Shown one piece after another: positions 1-10,494 of a stretch of DNA of 64,000 nt. Position 1 is the stretch's first letter. Each line of letters starts with the position of its first letter. The notes beneath the pieces were generated by a model. That model did no database searches. It was not told the DNA's origin and saw nothing but the letters and a program-made list of their open reading frames with translations. The stretch is from Buddleja alternifolia (lineage: Eukaryota > Streptophyta > Magnoliopsida > Lamiales > Scrophulariaceae). The stretch covers positions 6,513,077 to 6,577,076 of the forward strand of contig CM033408.1 in NCBI GenBank assembly GCA_019426215.1, in the 5' to 3' direction. The position numbers and the translations under genes are program-made.

Positions 1-32
1 CTGACAAAGTATTCAAGGTAACTGAGGGTCTC

Positions 33-950
33 GTGGTGGACATGAAGTTCCTATACGAACATAACCAAATTGACCTATCGGAGATGATGGACTCTGTTGC
101 CGAGGCTGGGCTCCAGAAGTTCCTAACCAGATATTCATACATCTTTCCTGGTGAAGTCGATCACTTCTGGAGAAATGCTAAACTATCAGAAGACGTCTCT
201 TGTTTATTCCCTATCTCCAAGAAACAATCCAAGCTCTTCACTCTTTCTGCCGACACTATTGCTCAGAACTTCACCTTACCTAACGAAGGAGCAACTTTGG
301 ACACCATCACTGACGAACAGATTGAAGAATTCTGGCTCCGAATTCGAGCGTATGACGGTGTTCCATACAAACAGTACTTCGAGAAGAAAGATATCGTCAA
401 CAGATATCGTGTCTTGGCTGATTTCTGCAGCAAAAACATTGAATGCAGAGTGGGGACTTTTGACAAAATTAACCCATTGCAATTTCGAATGATGATAGCC
501 ATCCTGCTCAACATAAACATCAACTGGAGCGCCTATGTGTTCAGCAGATTCAGAGACTGTCTGCATGCTTCAAACAAACCTTACGATTTAGTTCTTAGTG
601 ACCTGCTATTCAGAGCAGAATGTACATCTTCGGCTGGATTTACTGTGGCCAAACACAAATTTTATGGGCCAAGAATCATTCAGAATCTTTTTAACCCACC
701 AAAGATCGGAGGTGCGGCCAGACCTCTCTCTGAGCGCCAAGTTGTGCGTGAAGCGTCGGACGAGGAGGCTGAGAGTCCAGCTCCAGAGGAAGCTAAGCGT
801 TCCACTCCGAAGAAAGCCGTGAAATGCCCGGCTGTTACCAAAAAGAGGGCTACCCGAAAGCCCAAGGCTCAACCTATTCCATCTCCTCCACAGGATGATG
901 AAGCTATGGATGACGATGAAGAGGACAAGATTCCTCTCGTAAGCCGATGA
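33..950 (+). CDS. Accessory (third) ORF of element 1, N-terminal conserved region
   Basis: An open frame of 305 codons ends at TGA 948-950; its true start may lie before the window or at the ATG at 42. Residues about 15-235 form a mixed hydrophobic/charged globular region that matches, residue pattern for residue pattern, the ORF at 11329-12069 of the second element (shared features: an EF/W-rich first half, an 'FRMMIAI' or 'KMMIAI' stretch, then 'KFYG' followed by a 'GGAA' turn). It resembles the region annotated in plant genomes as 'putative plant transposon protein', recalled not searched. The last 70 residues are Lys/Pro/Glu-rich with basic clusters that look like a nuclear signal. Function unknown. 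Sireviruses carry an env-like ORF in this position, but I see no signal peptide or transmembrane segment here. Confidence 0.6.
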   Translation: MVDMKFLYEHNQIDLSEMMDSVAEAGLQKFLTRYSYIFPGEVDHFWRNAKLSEDVSCLFPISKKQSKLFTLSADTIAQNFTLPNEGATLDTITDEQIEEFWLRIRAYDGVPYKQYFEKKDIVNRYRVLADFCSKNIECRVGTFDKINPLQFRMMIAILLNININWSAYVFSRFRDCLHASNKPYDLVLSDLLFRAECTSSAGFTVAKHKFYGPRIIQNLFNPPKIGGAARPLSERQVVREASDEEAESPAPEEAKRSTPKKAVKCPAVTKKRATRKPKAQPIPSPPQDDEAMDDDEEDKIPLVSR

Positions 951-1130
951 AAACTGGAAAAAGTACTTAAAAACATAGACTTCGAAGAACCTACTGTTGC
1001 ACCCACTCAAGCGCCACTGGCTGAAGGGGTGAACGTGAAGCGTATCTTCAAGTCGATGTTACTCCTCCAGAGCCTGAGACTACTGAGCCAAGCGCTCAAG
1101 CTACTATTGCTGTTGAGACTAGCTCTCAGG

Positions 1131-1193
1131 GTAAGTTTATTTCTTCCCACAGCATTTTCTTACCTACTTATATAGAGGATATCTGTTATACAG
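1131..1193 (+). other. Probable intron in the accessory gene of element 1
   Basis: Donor G|GTAAGT at 1131 and acceptor TATACAG ending at 1193, 63 bp. Removing it joins a Pro/Thr/Glu-rich frame (...Ser-Ser-Gln) through a GCT alanine codon split after its first base (phase 1) to the frame that continues as the ORF to 2353. The second element has an intron at the same place and phase (12506-12582). Confidence 0.6.
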
Positions 1194-2353
1194 CTCTTCC
1201 TCTAGCCGCTGTTCAAGCGCCCAGTGATGTCCATCTGGATGTCGATATGACAGATGTTGTCGCCATCGCTCATGCAGCCACCACAGAATCTGCAGGCTTA
1301 GAGCTTGATGAACCTGATGTTCCAAAGATTTCACTCCTACTCACTCTCCCATCTACAACCGAGGCACGCTCAGAAGATCAGAGTGACGCTGAAGAAATTG
1401 TCATCCACCGAAACTTCTTTCAGCTGGATCCTCTAAAGACAATTGATCACTCAGTTGACTATCTACCCCCAGCGCCCGAAGAAGACTTCTTTCCTGCCGG
1501 ATATAATGAAGACAGTCTTATAAATGCGGAGAATGATATAGTCAAACTTATTAAGTTTGATCTCACTGTCCGAGACACCTTGCTCAACTCAGAGACCCCG
1601 AGACAGGTTCAAGAAAGAAAGACCCCAAGAGCAGATGTTGATCTGGCCTATTATCGAGAGTACGGGCACAGCAAACCAACTGGTCTTGCTCTCAAAGATT
1701 TCAACATACGAGTCTATGACCGTGATTATGAACTCATCAATCCCACCGAGAAGCTCTTAAACAGAGAAGGCTACTCTCACTCCTCAACTCTCGTAAACAG
1801 TCCTGCAAATATATTTTCAGCTAATCTGCTCCGTTTATGGACGAATAAAGGTGTACATACCGGAGACCGTCCAGCGTCTGTCCTTGATATGATTCAGACA
1901 GAAGCTGATGCTTATTTTGATAGCATTTGGGACGCCAATTATGAACCAGACAAAAATCGTTTTGAGGCAATCAGAGACATACACCAACAAGGATTTCGTG
2001 CTATCCTTAATGCAGGGACTAAGTACTGCATGACTGAAGTAAATTGGGCTGAAGCGTATGTTTGCAACAAATACAAATTCGAAGAGTTGGTCAGTGATCC
2101 TCATCTTTTCAGCGCCTGTATATATGATAAGAAGCGGAAATTCGCTCAATATTGCCTACAGAAGCTTCAACGAAGAATTGGGTCAGTTTTGATGCTGCCA
2201 CTTATTTGCCAACAAACTGAGCAATGCCTACGCATAGCGTTGCACAGATTTGCAAACACTCCTCTACGCTTCGATACTACAGCGTCTTCCAGCGACAGTT
2301 CTTCACCGTCTTGCTTGAACTTTACCTCAAGTGACTGTGACGACAACTTTTGA
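1194..2353 (+). CDS. Accessory gene of element 1, central exon
   Basis: Open frame from the acceptor at 1193 to TGA at 2351-2353; the first internal ATG is at 1247. It begins with an acidic, Ala/Pro-rich linker (to about 1480) followed by a globular region with a conserved 'FFPAGY' entry that corresponds to 'FFPRGY' in the second element (about 13064). The end is a serine-rich tail. There is no recognisable enzymatic motif. Similarity of this central domain between the two elements is clear but diverged, which suggests it was once under selection. Function unknown. Confidence 0.55.
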
Positions 2354-2557
2354 CTGATGATCAAGATCATGACTCCTCTCTCTCATTTTGACAGAGTCTT
2401 CACAGAAAATCTGCGCTCATGGAATGGCTCTCGGATAAACTCCTTCACCGGATATCCACTCCTTCCCTCCATCAGACAGGAAGTTCATAGCCATTATGAC
2501 TTCCTCTTATCTCTACTGGAAAGAAACTAAGCGCTTGCTCAAGCTGTCTACCCCTAT

Positions 2558-3397
2558 TTGGAAAAATACTACAATAACTATGTTCCTGAATCTCAGAAAC
2601 TCAAAGTTCTTCCAACGGACAGGCTGATTGGATTCTCTCAACATTATTGCTCAGATGCTCTATTCTCCATCTGCCGAGCGCCTTCCAGAATCTTTCCAAA
2701 TCATGTACTGGATATCCTTGGGCCAATGTACATTAGGGCCATGGATAGTCCACTTTGCACCCTCATTCAAGGTACTTACCTTCCTACTCTACACTTGAAT
2801 GAACTTCTACAGAGTGCTACATACCCATATGCAGATGAGCCCTTTGCTAGCATGGACTTCCAATTTACGGATTATAGCCGTATAGACTCAGCGCCTACTG
2901 AAGCGCCCATTGAAAGGTTACCTGAACTGCCAGTGTTACCTCTTGCTAAAGCGCCCGTTGAAGGGTTGCCTACTTTGCCAGCGTCCCTTATTGCTGAGCG
3001 CTCACCAGAACAGCATCCAGCGCCTATCCCTGTTGACAATCCATTTGACTCTGACTCTACTACATCAACAAAGTCTGCTATTGACCCAGAGCTTCAAGGG
3101 ACAATGTTTGATCCTACCTATCAAGTTCCCATTGAATCACTCAAACACACGTCTTGCTTTAAGCTTCCCGTTGAACCTGCGGTCTCTTCTGCTCAAGCAA
3201 CTATGACTGAAGGCCTTAAGAAATTTCAGCAAATGGCTGACGCTACTCAGGCGAGTCAACTGGCCTTGAAAGAAGACATTATCAACCGCTTCACTACTCT
3301 AGAGACTTCTCTGACAGACGCTACTCAAGCCCAACTCCTGGTCATGAAAGAACATTTCGATCAGCGTCTTAACACTCTTGAGGCCTCTGTCGCTTAG
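2558..3397 (+). CDS. Accessory gene of element 1, proline-rich and coiled-coil region
   Basis: 279 codons. Residues 1-90 are globular with a 'DILGPMYI' segment that matches 'KAIGPIWVI' of the second element (about 14405). Residues 110-165 are a Pro-rich linker with repeated 'APxE' and 'LPxLP' units. Residues 220-279 have the heptad look of a coiled coil (alternating Leu/Phe with Glu/Lys/Gln, ending near 'LNTLEAS'). A stop at 2528-2530 separates it from upstream coding sequence, so it is probably the 3' continuation of the same broken gene rather than an independent start. Confidence 0.5.
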   Translation: MEKYYNNYVPESQKLKVLPTDRLIGFSQHYCSDALFSICRAPSRIFPNHVLDILGPMYIRAMDSPLCTLIQGTYLPTLHLNELLQSATYPYADEPFASMDFQFTDYSRIDSAPTEAPIERLPELPVLPLAKAPVEGLPTLPASLIAERSPEQHPAPIPVDNPFDSDSTTSTKSAIDPELQGTMFDPTYQVPIESLKHTSCFKLPVEPAVSSAQATMTEGLKKFQQMADATQASQLALKEDIINRFTTLETSLTDATQAQLLVMKEHFDQRLNTLEASVA

Positions 3398-3433
3398 ATT
3401 GCTACTCAAATCAGTCTCCTTACTCAGCATTTT

Positions 3434-3918
3434 ATGCCGACTGATGATGGCAATAAGGGAGAAGAGAAGAAGAAAGGGGAGAAGAGGAAAACTTCAAATT
3501 TAAGCGCTCAAGATCCTCCTTCGCCGCCCAAGCGTCAACATACTCCCACTCCTCCTCCTATACAAAATAAAGAGCAAGATCCCTATCCATCTTGGGTAAC
3601 TACTTTTGCCCCTACTGGAGCGCCCAGTAAAAGAGAAACTCCAAGGGCGCTCTATCCAGATCTTCCAGAGAATTGCTTGAGCAGTTTGACATCCCTCTTT
3701 CCAGAGCGTCCATTCCAAAACCTACCGATCCAGAAAAAGTAGTTGTGGAAAGGAAGATGTCTGATCTAAATCGAACCTTCAGAATTTGCTTAAGGTATAT
3801 GGGTATTGACCCAGATGAATGGGATAAGCATTACGTCGCTTTCAAACAAAAGAAAGTAGATGAAAACAAGTATATAATCAATAAAGATCATGATGTGATG
3901 ATGACATTAGAAGATTAA
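3434..3918 (+). pseudogene. C-terminal part of the accessory gene of element 1, two overlapping frames
   Basis: A Lys/Pro-rich frame (3434-3742) and a second frame (3673-3918) overlap; reading passes from one to the other by a frameshift near 3700. The end of the second frame ('YMGIDPDEWDKHY') corresponds in position to 'QMLGIPPKD' at the end of the accessory region of the second element (about 15425-15449). Short, unrecognised, and followed by about 260 bp of AT-rich leader to the PPT. Confidence 0.45.
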
Positions 3919-4182
3919 ATAACTGAGGCAATCCACGCAGAAATGCCCAAGAGATACAAGATCAAGTCACGATCATGATTGCACTTTTGCTTTTCTTGTT
4001 TTCATCTCTTTCTTATTTCAGTTGTAAAAATGCATGTACCTTCAATGATATATATATTGCATTTTTCAGCTGAAACACCTCGTTGAAGCTTAACTGACTT
4101 TAACTAACTTACTAACCAACGCTAACCATTACTTTTGGCCGTCTAACTCTTGAACTATAAAAGAGTAAGTATTGTCATCATC

Positions 4183-4196
4183 AAAAAGGGGGAAAT
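4183..4196 (+). other. Polypurine tract of element 1
   Basis: A run AAAAAGGGGGAAA immediately before TGTTAG at 4197, the usual plus-strand primer site next to a 3' LTR. Confidence 0.75.
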
Positions 4197-4424
4197 TGTT
4201 AGAAATTTCATGTTAGATGTTTTGATGATAACATATTAGGATTCTATGTTAGACCCCAAGAAATGTAAGTATAAAAGCTTTCATAGAACAAATGTATAAG
4301 CGCCTGAAAGCTTGTTTATTTTATTAGGCTCGTATTTTTATCTTTATAGATTTTAGACTAAGGATGTGATACTAGATCACTAGAATAGTTCTGTGTGAGT
4401 CTACCAAGTGATGAAGTTGATTAT
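4197..4424 (+). repeat. Truncated 3' LTR of element 1
   Basis: 228 bp that match the first 228 bp of the LTR starting at 6823 almost base for base (through 'AAGTGATGAAGTTGA'), then the similarity stops abruptly. The rest of this LTR is missing; the sequence that follows is the 4447-6822 repeat block, after which a full LTR starts again from its first base. Confidence 0.8.
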
Positions 4425-4446
4425 CAAATGTGTTGAATCCTTCAAG

Positions 4447-6822
4447 GTTTGAGCTATCCAATTATGGGTCAAATGATTGAATCCAAGAGCACTCTCTGTA
4501 AATAATAATTAGAGTTTTTAATTATGAGTTGTGAATCCCCTTCAAATGAATTTGTTAATTGGTATTTATAGGAGAAGTTAATGGACATGTGCTTAACGCA
4601 TCATCACGTGGGTAGTGGTCCACCTCCAATTATAAGAAGCTCATAACTATAAATTCAAATACATTATTAATTTAGATTTTAGATTCTTAAACTACCCTTA
4701 ATTATATTCATGACACATCAACTAAGTTAAACCATCCGAGAGTAAAAATTTTGTATAATTGATACTACCAAAACATAAACTAAGTAAGCGAATAGTTCAT
4801 GCCTTTGCGACACCTTTTCCGCTTAGTGCATCATTAGGATTAGTTATCATATTATGTGCCACAACGGGAGCTAATACCTCCCTTTTCTGGTGTATCAATA
4901 GGATTAGTTATCATATTCTGTGTCATAAAGGGAGGTATTACCTGATTTTGGTGCATCATTGGGATTAGTTATCATTTTCTATGTCACAAGGAGAGCTAAT
5001 GCCTCCCTGGTTTGGTGCATCATTACGATTAATTATTATTTTTTGTGCCACAACTGGAGCTAATACATTCTGTGTTTGGTGCATCATTATGATTAGTAAT
5101 TATATATGTGTCACAACGGTAGCTAATACTCCCCATGTATGGTACAACATTAGGATTAGTTAACATATTATGTGACAAAACGACAGCTAATACTCCCCAT
5201 GTATGGTACAACATTAGGATTAGTTAACATATTATGTGACAAAACGACAGCTAATACCTCCCCCTTTTTGATGGATCATTAGGATTAGTTATCATATTCT
5301 TTGCCCAGAGGAGACTTAATGAGGTGTCTGTTGTTCGGGAAAAAAAAAGTTTGTCAATCTTTACAAGACGTTTGAAATGTTATTCTTCTTGTTTTCGTTT
5401 GCTTTTAGATTCATATGAAATAAGTCCATTTTGCCATACTTACATATTAATGCCACTTGTAGTAGTTAGGATTGTTTGTCTAAATTGGTAATTCTTTTTG
5501 TATTTTATTTCTCATACACACGGTATAAGTGTAGTTTTTTCCATAGTGACACTAATATCTTTAATTTTATACAATATATTGTGTGTCTATAAATTAGAAC
5601 ATGAAATGACATATTAGTTTCTCTGTTGTATTAACGAGTCAAGCACTATCTATGCACACGATTTGCACACACATATTAGACATGAAAGCACAATAATAAC
5701 AAATAGTTTCAATTTTATTCTTTTAAACTTTAGAGATGATTTTATGATATTAGAGATATTTTACATTTTATTTTGATGTGGCTTTATTGCTCAGTCTACT
5801 AAATAAGAGTATAAGTATTAAAGCTTCACAAAACGATTGTAATGAAAGAAATTCGGAGCATCAGGAGTGGAGAAATAAAAAATAGTTGGATAACGATTAA
5901 TGAAGGCTTGAGCTACCCAATTATGGGTCAAATAGTTGATTCAAAAAGCACTCTTAGTTAATAATAATTAGAGTTTTTAAGCATAATTTGTGAATCTCAT
6001 TCAAATGAATTAATTAATTGATATTTATAGAAGTATTTAATGGGCATGCATGTGCTTAAAACATCATTATTTTTCTAATTGCATAATATGGATAATGGAC
6101 CACCTCCAAATATAAAAAGCTATAACTATAAATTCAGATACATTATTAATTTAGATTTAAATTTCTAAACTAATAAAAATTATAAGCATGACATGTCATA
6201 ATGACCCCACTCTCGGATGTTTCTTTTGGGTATGTAAAACATCCAAGAGTAATTTTTTTGGACAAATGATCGTACAAAAACAGAAAACTAAGCGAATAAT
6301 TCATGCATTTGCAAAACACCTTCTTTGTTTGGTGCATCGTTAGGGCTAGTTATCATATTTTGTGCCATGATGGGAGCTAATACCTCCCCTGTTTAGTGCA
6401 TCATTAGGATTAGTAACCATATTCTGTGTCACAAGGTGAGCTAATACCTCTTTATTTGATGCATCAGTAGGATTATTTATCATATTATGTTTCACAATGA
6501 CAACTAATACATTCCCTTTTATTGTGGATCATTAGGATTAGTTGCCATTATTTTCCAGGATGGGAGCTAATGGAGTGTCTCTTGTTTGTGAAGGCAAAGA
6601 AACATTTGCGAATCTCTACAAGACGTTTGGGATGCTATTCATTTTTTATTCATTTTATTTTAGGGTCCATATTCAATAAATCCATTTTGTCATAGTTACA
6701 TATTTATTCCACTTTTGGTATTTATGATTTTTCATTCTAAATTGGTAATTCATTTTGTATTTTATTTTTCATATGCACAATATAAGTATAATTTTTTTTT
6801 CTCTGAAAGACACAAATGTTTT
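4447..6822. repeat. Diverged macro-duplication with 62-bp minisatellite
   Basis: Two copies of a roughly 0.9-1.1 kb block, about 4447-5580 and 5909-6820, share order and sequence from 'CCAATTATGGGTCAAAT' to 'AAATTGGTAATTC' and its flank. Each contains tandem units of about 62 bp built round 'GCATCATTAGGATTAGTTA' and 'GAGCTAATACCTCCC': eight units at 4823-5330 and four at 6335-6580. The two units at 5140-5264 are almost identical, so the array was expanding recently. The copies could be old LTRs of a small element with a 330-bp interior, but I found no TG..CA ends or target duplication. No coding capacity. Confidence 0.7.
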
Positions 6823-7896
6823 TGTTAGGAATTTCATGTTAGATGTTTTGATGATGACAATTAGGATTCTATGTTAGACCCCAAGAAATGTAAGTATAAA
6901 AGCTTTCATAGAACAAATGTATAAGCGTCTGAAAGCTTGTTTATTTTATTAGGCTCGTATTTTTATCTTTATAGATTTTAGACTAAGGATGTGATACTAG
7001 ATCACTAGAAGAGTTCTGTGTGAGTCTACCAAGTGATGAAGTTGAAGATCAAGCGTCTGAAGGAACAGTAAAGATAAAGATTAGTCTCAAGCGTCCGTCA
7101 AAGCGCTAAAAGACTGTCCCAGGTTATGAAACCAGCGCTCAAGATTTATTATGAACTTTAGACCAAGTACTTAACACTAAGTCAATGATAGAATTCTTAG
7201 TGAGTCTATCAAAGATAAAGTGGAAGGTCAAGCGTCTAAAAAGCGGGCAAAGAATACTGACTCTTTTTAAGCGTCTGTTTAGCACATAGAAGACTGCTTT
7301 CAAAAAACCCAACATCCAAAAGCTCAAGCGTCCAGTTCTCAAAACGTAACCTGAAGACGTAAGCCCAAGTTACTAAAGACTTAAAAAATGCATGACCCAA
7401 CGGTAATTATTTCCAAACGGGAATAAGACAAGATGCATCAAAAGTCGGATAAGTGCTATTAAAATATAAGCACTACAACTTATGGGCAAGCCATTTATTT
7501 GACCAAGACTGTCAGAGTTAAGAAACCAAGAACATGCCTAACTAATTAAAAATACCCAAAGTTAGGAATGTCAGAACTCATGTAATGTTTAGGGAAACGA
7601 GATCCCAACCGTGTCCAACGGACAAAAAACACAAATAACCTATAAATAGCCCTTTCAACAAAAAGAAAATAAGAAGAGACACATACAAGAGATATACCTG
7701 AATATATTAGTGTGAATAAAGTCACAATCTCTTGTATATACAAAAAGACACAAGAAAAGAATAAAAACTTTGTTGAAAGAAAAGCCTACAAAATCCATAG
7801 CCAAATATCCTTATAAGTTTTTCACAAATATTCCAGAAACAGTCAAATATATCTCAAACCCTTCTAAACCCTTTCGTATACCACTTGGGACCAACA
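6823..7896 (+). repeat. 5' LTR of element 2
   Basis: Begins TGTTAGGAATTTC and ends ...TTGGGACCAACA. Compared with the 3' LTR it lacks about 0.4-0.5 kb between 'TATCTCAAACCC' (7860) and 'TTCTARACCCTTT' (7862/19099). It holds a TATA-like 'CTATAAATAG' at about 7640 and nine AGCG-containing motifs between 6920 and 7340. The end at 7896 is set by comparison with 19133. Confidence 0.75.
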
Positions 7897-8493
7897 ATGA
7901 GTGTTAGTGGTAAAAAATATTCGCTAGTGATAGTTGATGATTTCTCACGCTATACATGGATAGAATTTTTAGTGACCAAAGATGAACCTAGTGTCAAGCT
8001 CACAGCGCTAATCCGTCAATTACAAACTTCAAAAGATCTAAAGATGACAAGGATTAGAAGCGATAGAGGAACTAAATTTATTAACCATATTGTTGAGAAG
8101 TTTTGTACAATTTTGGAATACTCTATGAGTATTCTGCGCCTAGAACACCTCAACAGAATGGAGTTTCCGAGCCACAGGACAAAACGCTTAAAGAAGCTGC
8201 TAGTACAATGTTAGCAGAGTCCATGCTGCCTCAAAGGTTTCGAGCCGAAGTATTCAATACCTCTTGCTACACTTAGAACCGGTGTATGATCAACAGCCAA
8301 CATGGAAAGACTCTATATGAGTTATGGAAGGGACATAAGCCTAACGTTTCTTATTTTCATGTATTTGGTTCAAAATATTTCATTCATAACAATGGATCCC
8401 ACAACCTAAAGACGTTTGATACTAAAGCGGATGAGTGAATCTTTCTAGGCTATGCCAAAAATGGAATGAATTTTCGCATCCTAAATAAGATAA
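7897..8493 (+). pseudogene. Integrase of element 2 (5'-truncated, frameshifted)
   Basis: Copia-type integrase catalytic core. The frame enters directly at 'MSVSGKKYSLVIVDDFSRY', with the first Asp in 'VDDFSRYTW' and the second in 'RSDRGTKF'. The frame shifts near 8130; the other frame continues with 'TPQQNGVSE', which contains the third acidic residue, and then the usual 'YELWKGHKPNVSYFHVFG' region and 'IFLGY' near 8440. The zinc-binding (HHCC) domain and everything upstream are absent because the deletion joins the LTR end to codons of the core. Not functional. Confidence 0.85.
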
Positions 8494-8494
8494 A

Positions 8495-8857
8495 ATGAAG
8501 GTTGAGGAATCTAATAATGTTGTGTTTGATGATGCTAACCAAGAACAGAGTAAGGTTAATATTGATGATATAGGAGTTGAAGATCTTTCCCAACAAGCAT
8601 CACAAATCAATCTTGGTGATGATAGTGGTGATGATAGTGATGATGATGAGGATGATGAGATCTTTGTGTTCAATCCTAAGGTTACTCGTAAGGTTATCAA
8701 TGATGATATTGCAAGAAACGCTGATGATCATGAAGAGAATGATCATCAAGAGCAAATTGGAACTGTGAATGATGAAGCGACTGCGCAAGATACAAATGAG
8801 GGTCAAGCGATTGATAATCAAGAGTCTCTCAACCCGTTCCAACCAGATCAAAAATAG
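8495..8857 (+). pseudogene. Acidic linker between integrase and RT of element 2
   Basis: 120 codons very rich in Asp, Glu, Gln and Asn, with a pure acidic run near residues 41-53 coded by GATGAT repeats. It corresponds to the variable linker that follows the 'LGY' end of integrase in copia polyproteins. It ends at a TAG (8855-8857), after which 80 bp of linker lead to the RT frame. The 'open' minus-strand frame here is a shadow of the GAT repeat. Confidence 0.65.
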
Positions 8858-8937
8858 CTTAGAGATCATCCACCAGAGTTAGTAATTGGAGATATTAGAG
8901 CACCTGTAAGGACAAAGGCGCTACAATTAATAAGGCC

Positions 8938-10494
8938 ATGTTCACAAGTTTCCTATCTCAAATGGAACCAAAGAAAGTGGATGAAGCGCTTAGTGATTCA
9001 AGTTGGGTAGAAGCGATGCAAGAGGAGCTTAACCAATTTGAGCGTAATAAGGTTTGGACGCTAGTTCGCAGGCCAACCCACCAAGGAGTTATTGGGACTA
9101 GATGGGTTTTCAAGAACAAAATGGACGAAAATTGTATTGTTGTAAGAAACAAAGCCAGATTCGTCGCTCAGGGTTATTGTCAAGAAGAGGGTATTGACTT
9201 TGATGAAACTTATGCCCCAGTAGCCCGTCTTGAAGCGATTCGGATGTTCCTAATATTTGCAGCATTTAACAAGTTCACAGTGTATCAAATGGACGTGAAG
9301 AGTGCTTTCCTGAATGGTAAACTCCAAGAAGAGCTATATGTGGAGCAACCCCCAGGATTCATCAACAACTATGGCAAAAGTATGGTCTACGAATTGGACA
9401 AGGCACTTTATGGCCTTAAACAAGCACCAAGAGCATGGTATGACACTCTCTCTATCTTTCTTATAGGTAAAGGCTTTTCAAAAGGTAGCGTTGACACAAT
9501 GTTATTCAAAATTACCCATAACGAAGATATTCTCTTAGCCCAAATTTATGTTGATGATATTATTTTCGGATCTAGTAATAAGAGATTGTGTGAGAAATTT
9601 TCAAAACTGATGCAAGATCAATTTAAAATGAGCATGATGGGTGAATTAACTTTCTTCTTAGGATTAAAAGTGAAACAACTCCCTAATGGCATATGTATAA
9701 ACCAAGCTAAATATACAAGAGATATGATTAAGAAATTTGGTATGAAAAATACATCATCTTCAAAAATTCTAATGAGCCAAAATGCTTAACTTAGATAAAG
9801 ATGAAAATGGGAAGAAAATTGATAACACTAAGTATAGAGGTATCATTGAATCACTTTTTTATCTTATAGCTAGTAGACCCGATATTATGTTTTCGGTATG
9901 CATGTGTGCACGCTTTCAATATGATCCTAGAGAGTCACACTTAATTGCTGCCAAGAGAATTCTTAAATACCTAAAAGGCACACAAAATGTGGGCTTATGG
10001 TATCCAATGGACTCTCCTTTTGAACTAATTGGTTATTCAGACGCAGATTTTACAAGATGCAAAATAGATAGAAAAAGTACTAGTGGTACATGTCAATTTC
10101 TAAGTGATAAATTGTTTCATGGCATAGTAAGAAATAATAATCCATAGCGACTTCTACCGCTAAAGCCGAATATGTAGTCACTGGAAGTTGTTGTGCACAA
10201 ATCCTTTGGATGAGCCAACAACTTAGAGATTATGGAATTATCCTAGGTCCTACTCCAATCCATTGTGATAACCAAAGCGCTTTAGCGATGACCCAAAATT
10301 CAATCCTTCATTCTAGAACTAAAAACATTGACATTCACTACCATTTCTTGCATGACCATGTTCAAAAGAAAGATATCTCCATACATTTCATTGGAACTGA
10401 CAAACAATTGACAGATATCTTCACCAAGGTGCTCGACGAACAATGTTTTCTCACTTTGAGAAGTGAATTAGGTATGATTGATTTAAAAGGTTAA
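8938..10494 (+). pseudogene. Reverse transcriptase-RNase H of element 2 (two frameshifts)
   Basis: RVT_2-type reverse transcriptase: '[20 protein letters not shown]' at the start, 'TRWVFKNK', 'RLEAIRMF', '[12 protein letters not shown]' (catalytic Asp), '[13 protein letters not shown]', and the polymerase box 'YVDDIIFG' near 9550. A frameshift at about 9782-9789 leads into the connection and RNase H region ('YRGIIESLFYL', 'RILKYLKGTQ', 'GYSDADF'); a second one near 10145 leads to 'AEAEYV', 'HCDNQSALAM' and the C-terminal 'LTDIFTKVLDEQCF'. All core motifs are visible, which makes the copia assignment firm; the breaks make the copy non-autonomous. Confidence 0.95.

Larger units (their letters stand above)
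1..4424 (+). mobile_element. Sirevirus-like Ty1-copia retrotransposon, 3' part (element 1)
   Basis: The element enters from outside the window. What is visible is a long accessory coding region (33-3918), a polypurine tract (4183-4195) and the first 228 bp of a 3' LTR beginning TGTTAGAAATTTC at 4197. The LTR start is nearly identical to the LTR starts at 6823 and 15852. No gag or pol is in view. Assignment to the Sirevirus group rests on the related element downstream, which has copia-type integrase-RT order followed by the same kind of extra coding region before the PPT; this is inference. Confidence 0.75.

Noticed and set aside
4823..5330. 62-bp repeats as a CRISPR-like array
   Set aside because: Units are adjacent tandem repeats with gradual divergence and no unique spacers.
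8422..8869. Minus-strand Ser/Ile-rich frames
   Set aside because: Shadows of the GAT/GAA-rich acidic linker on the plus strand.
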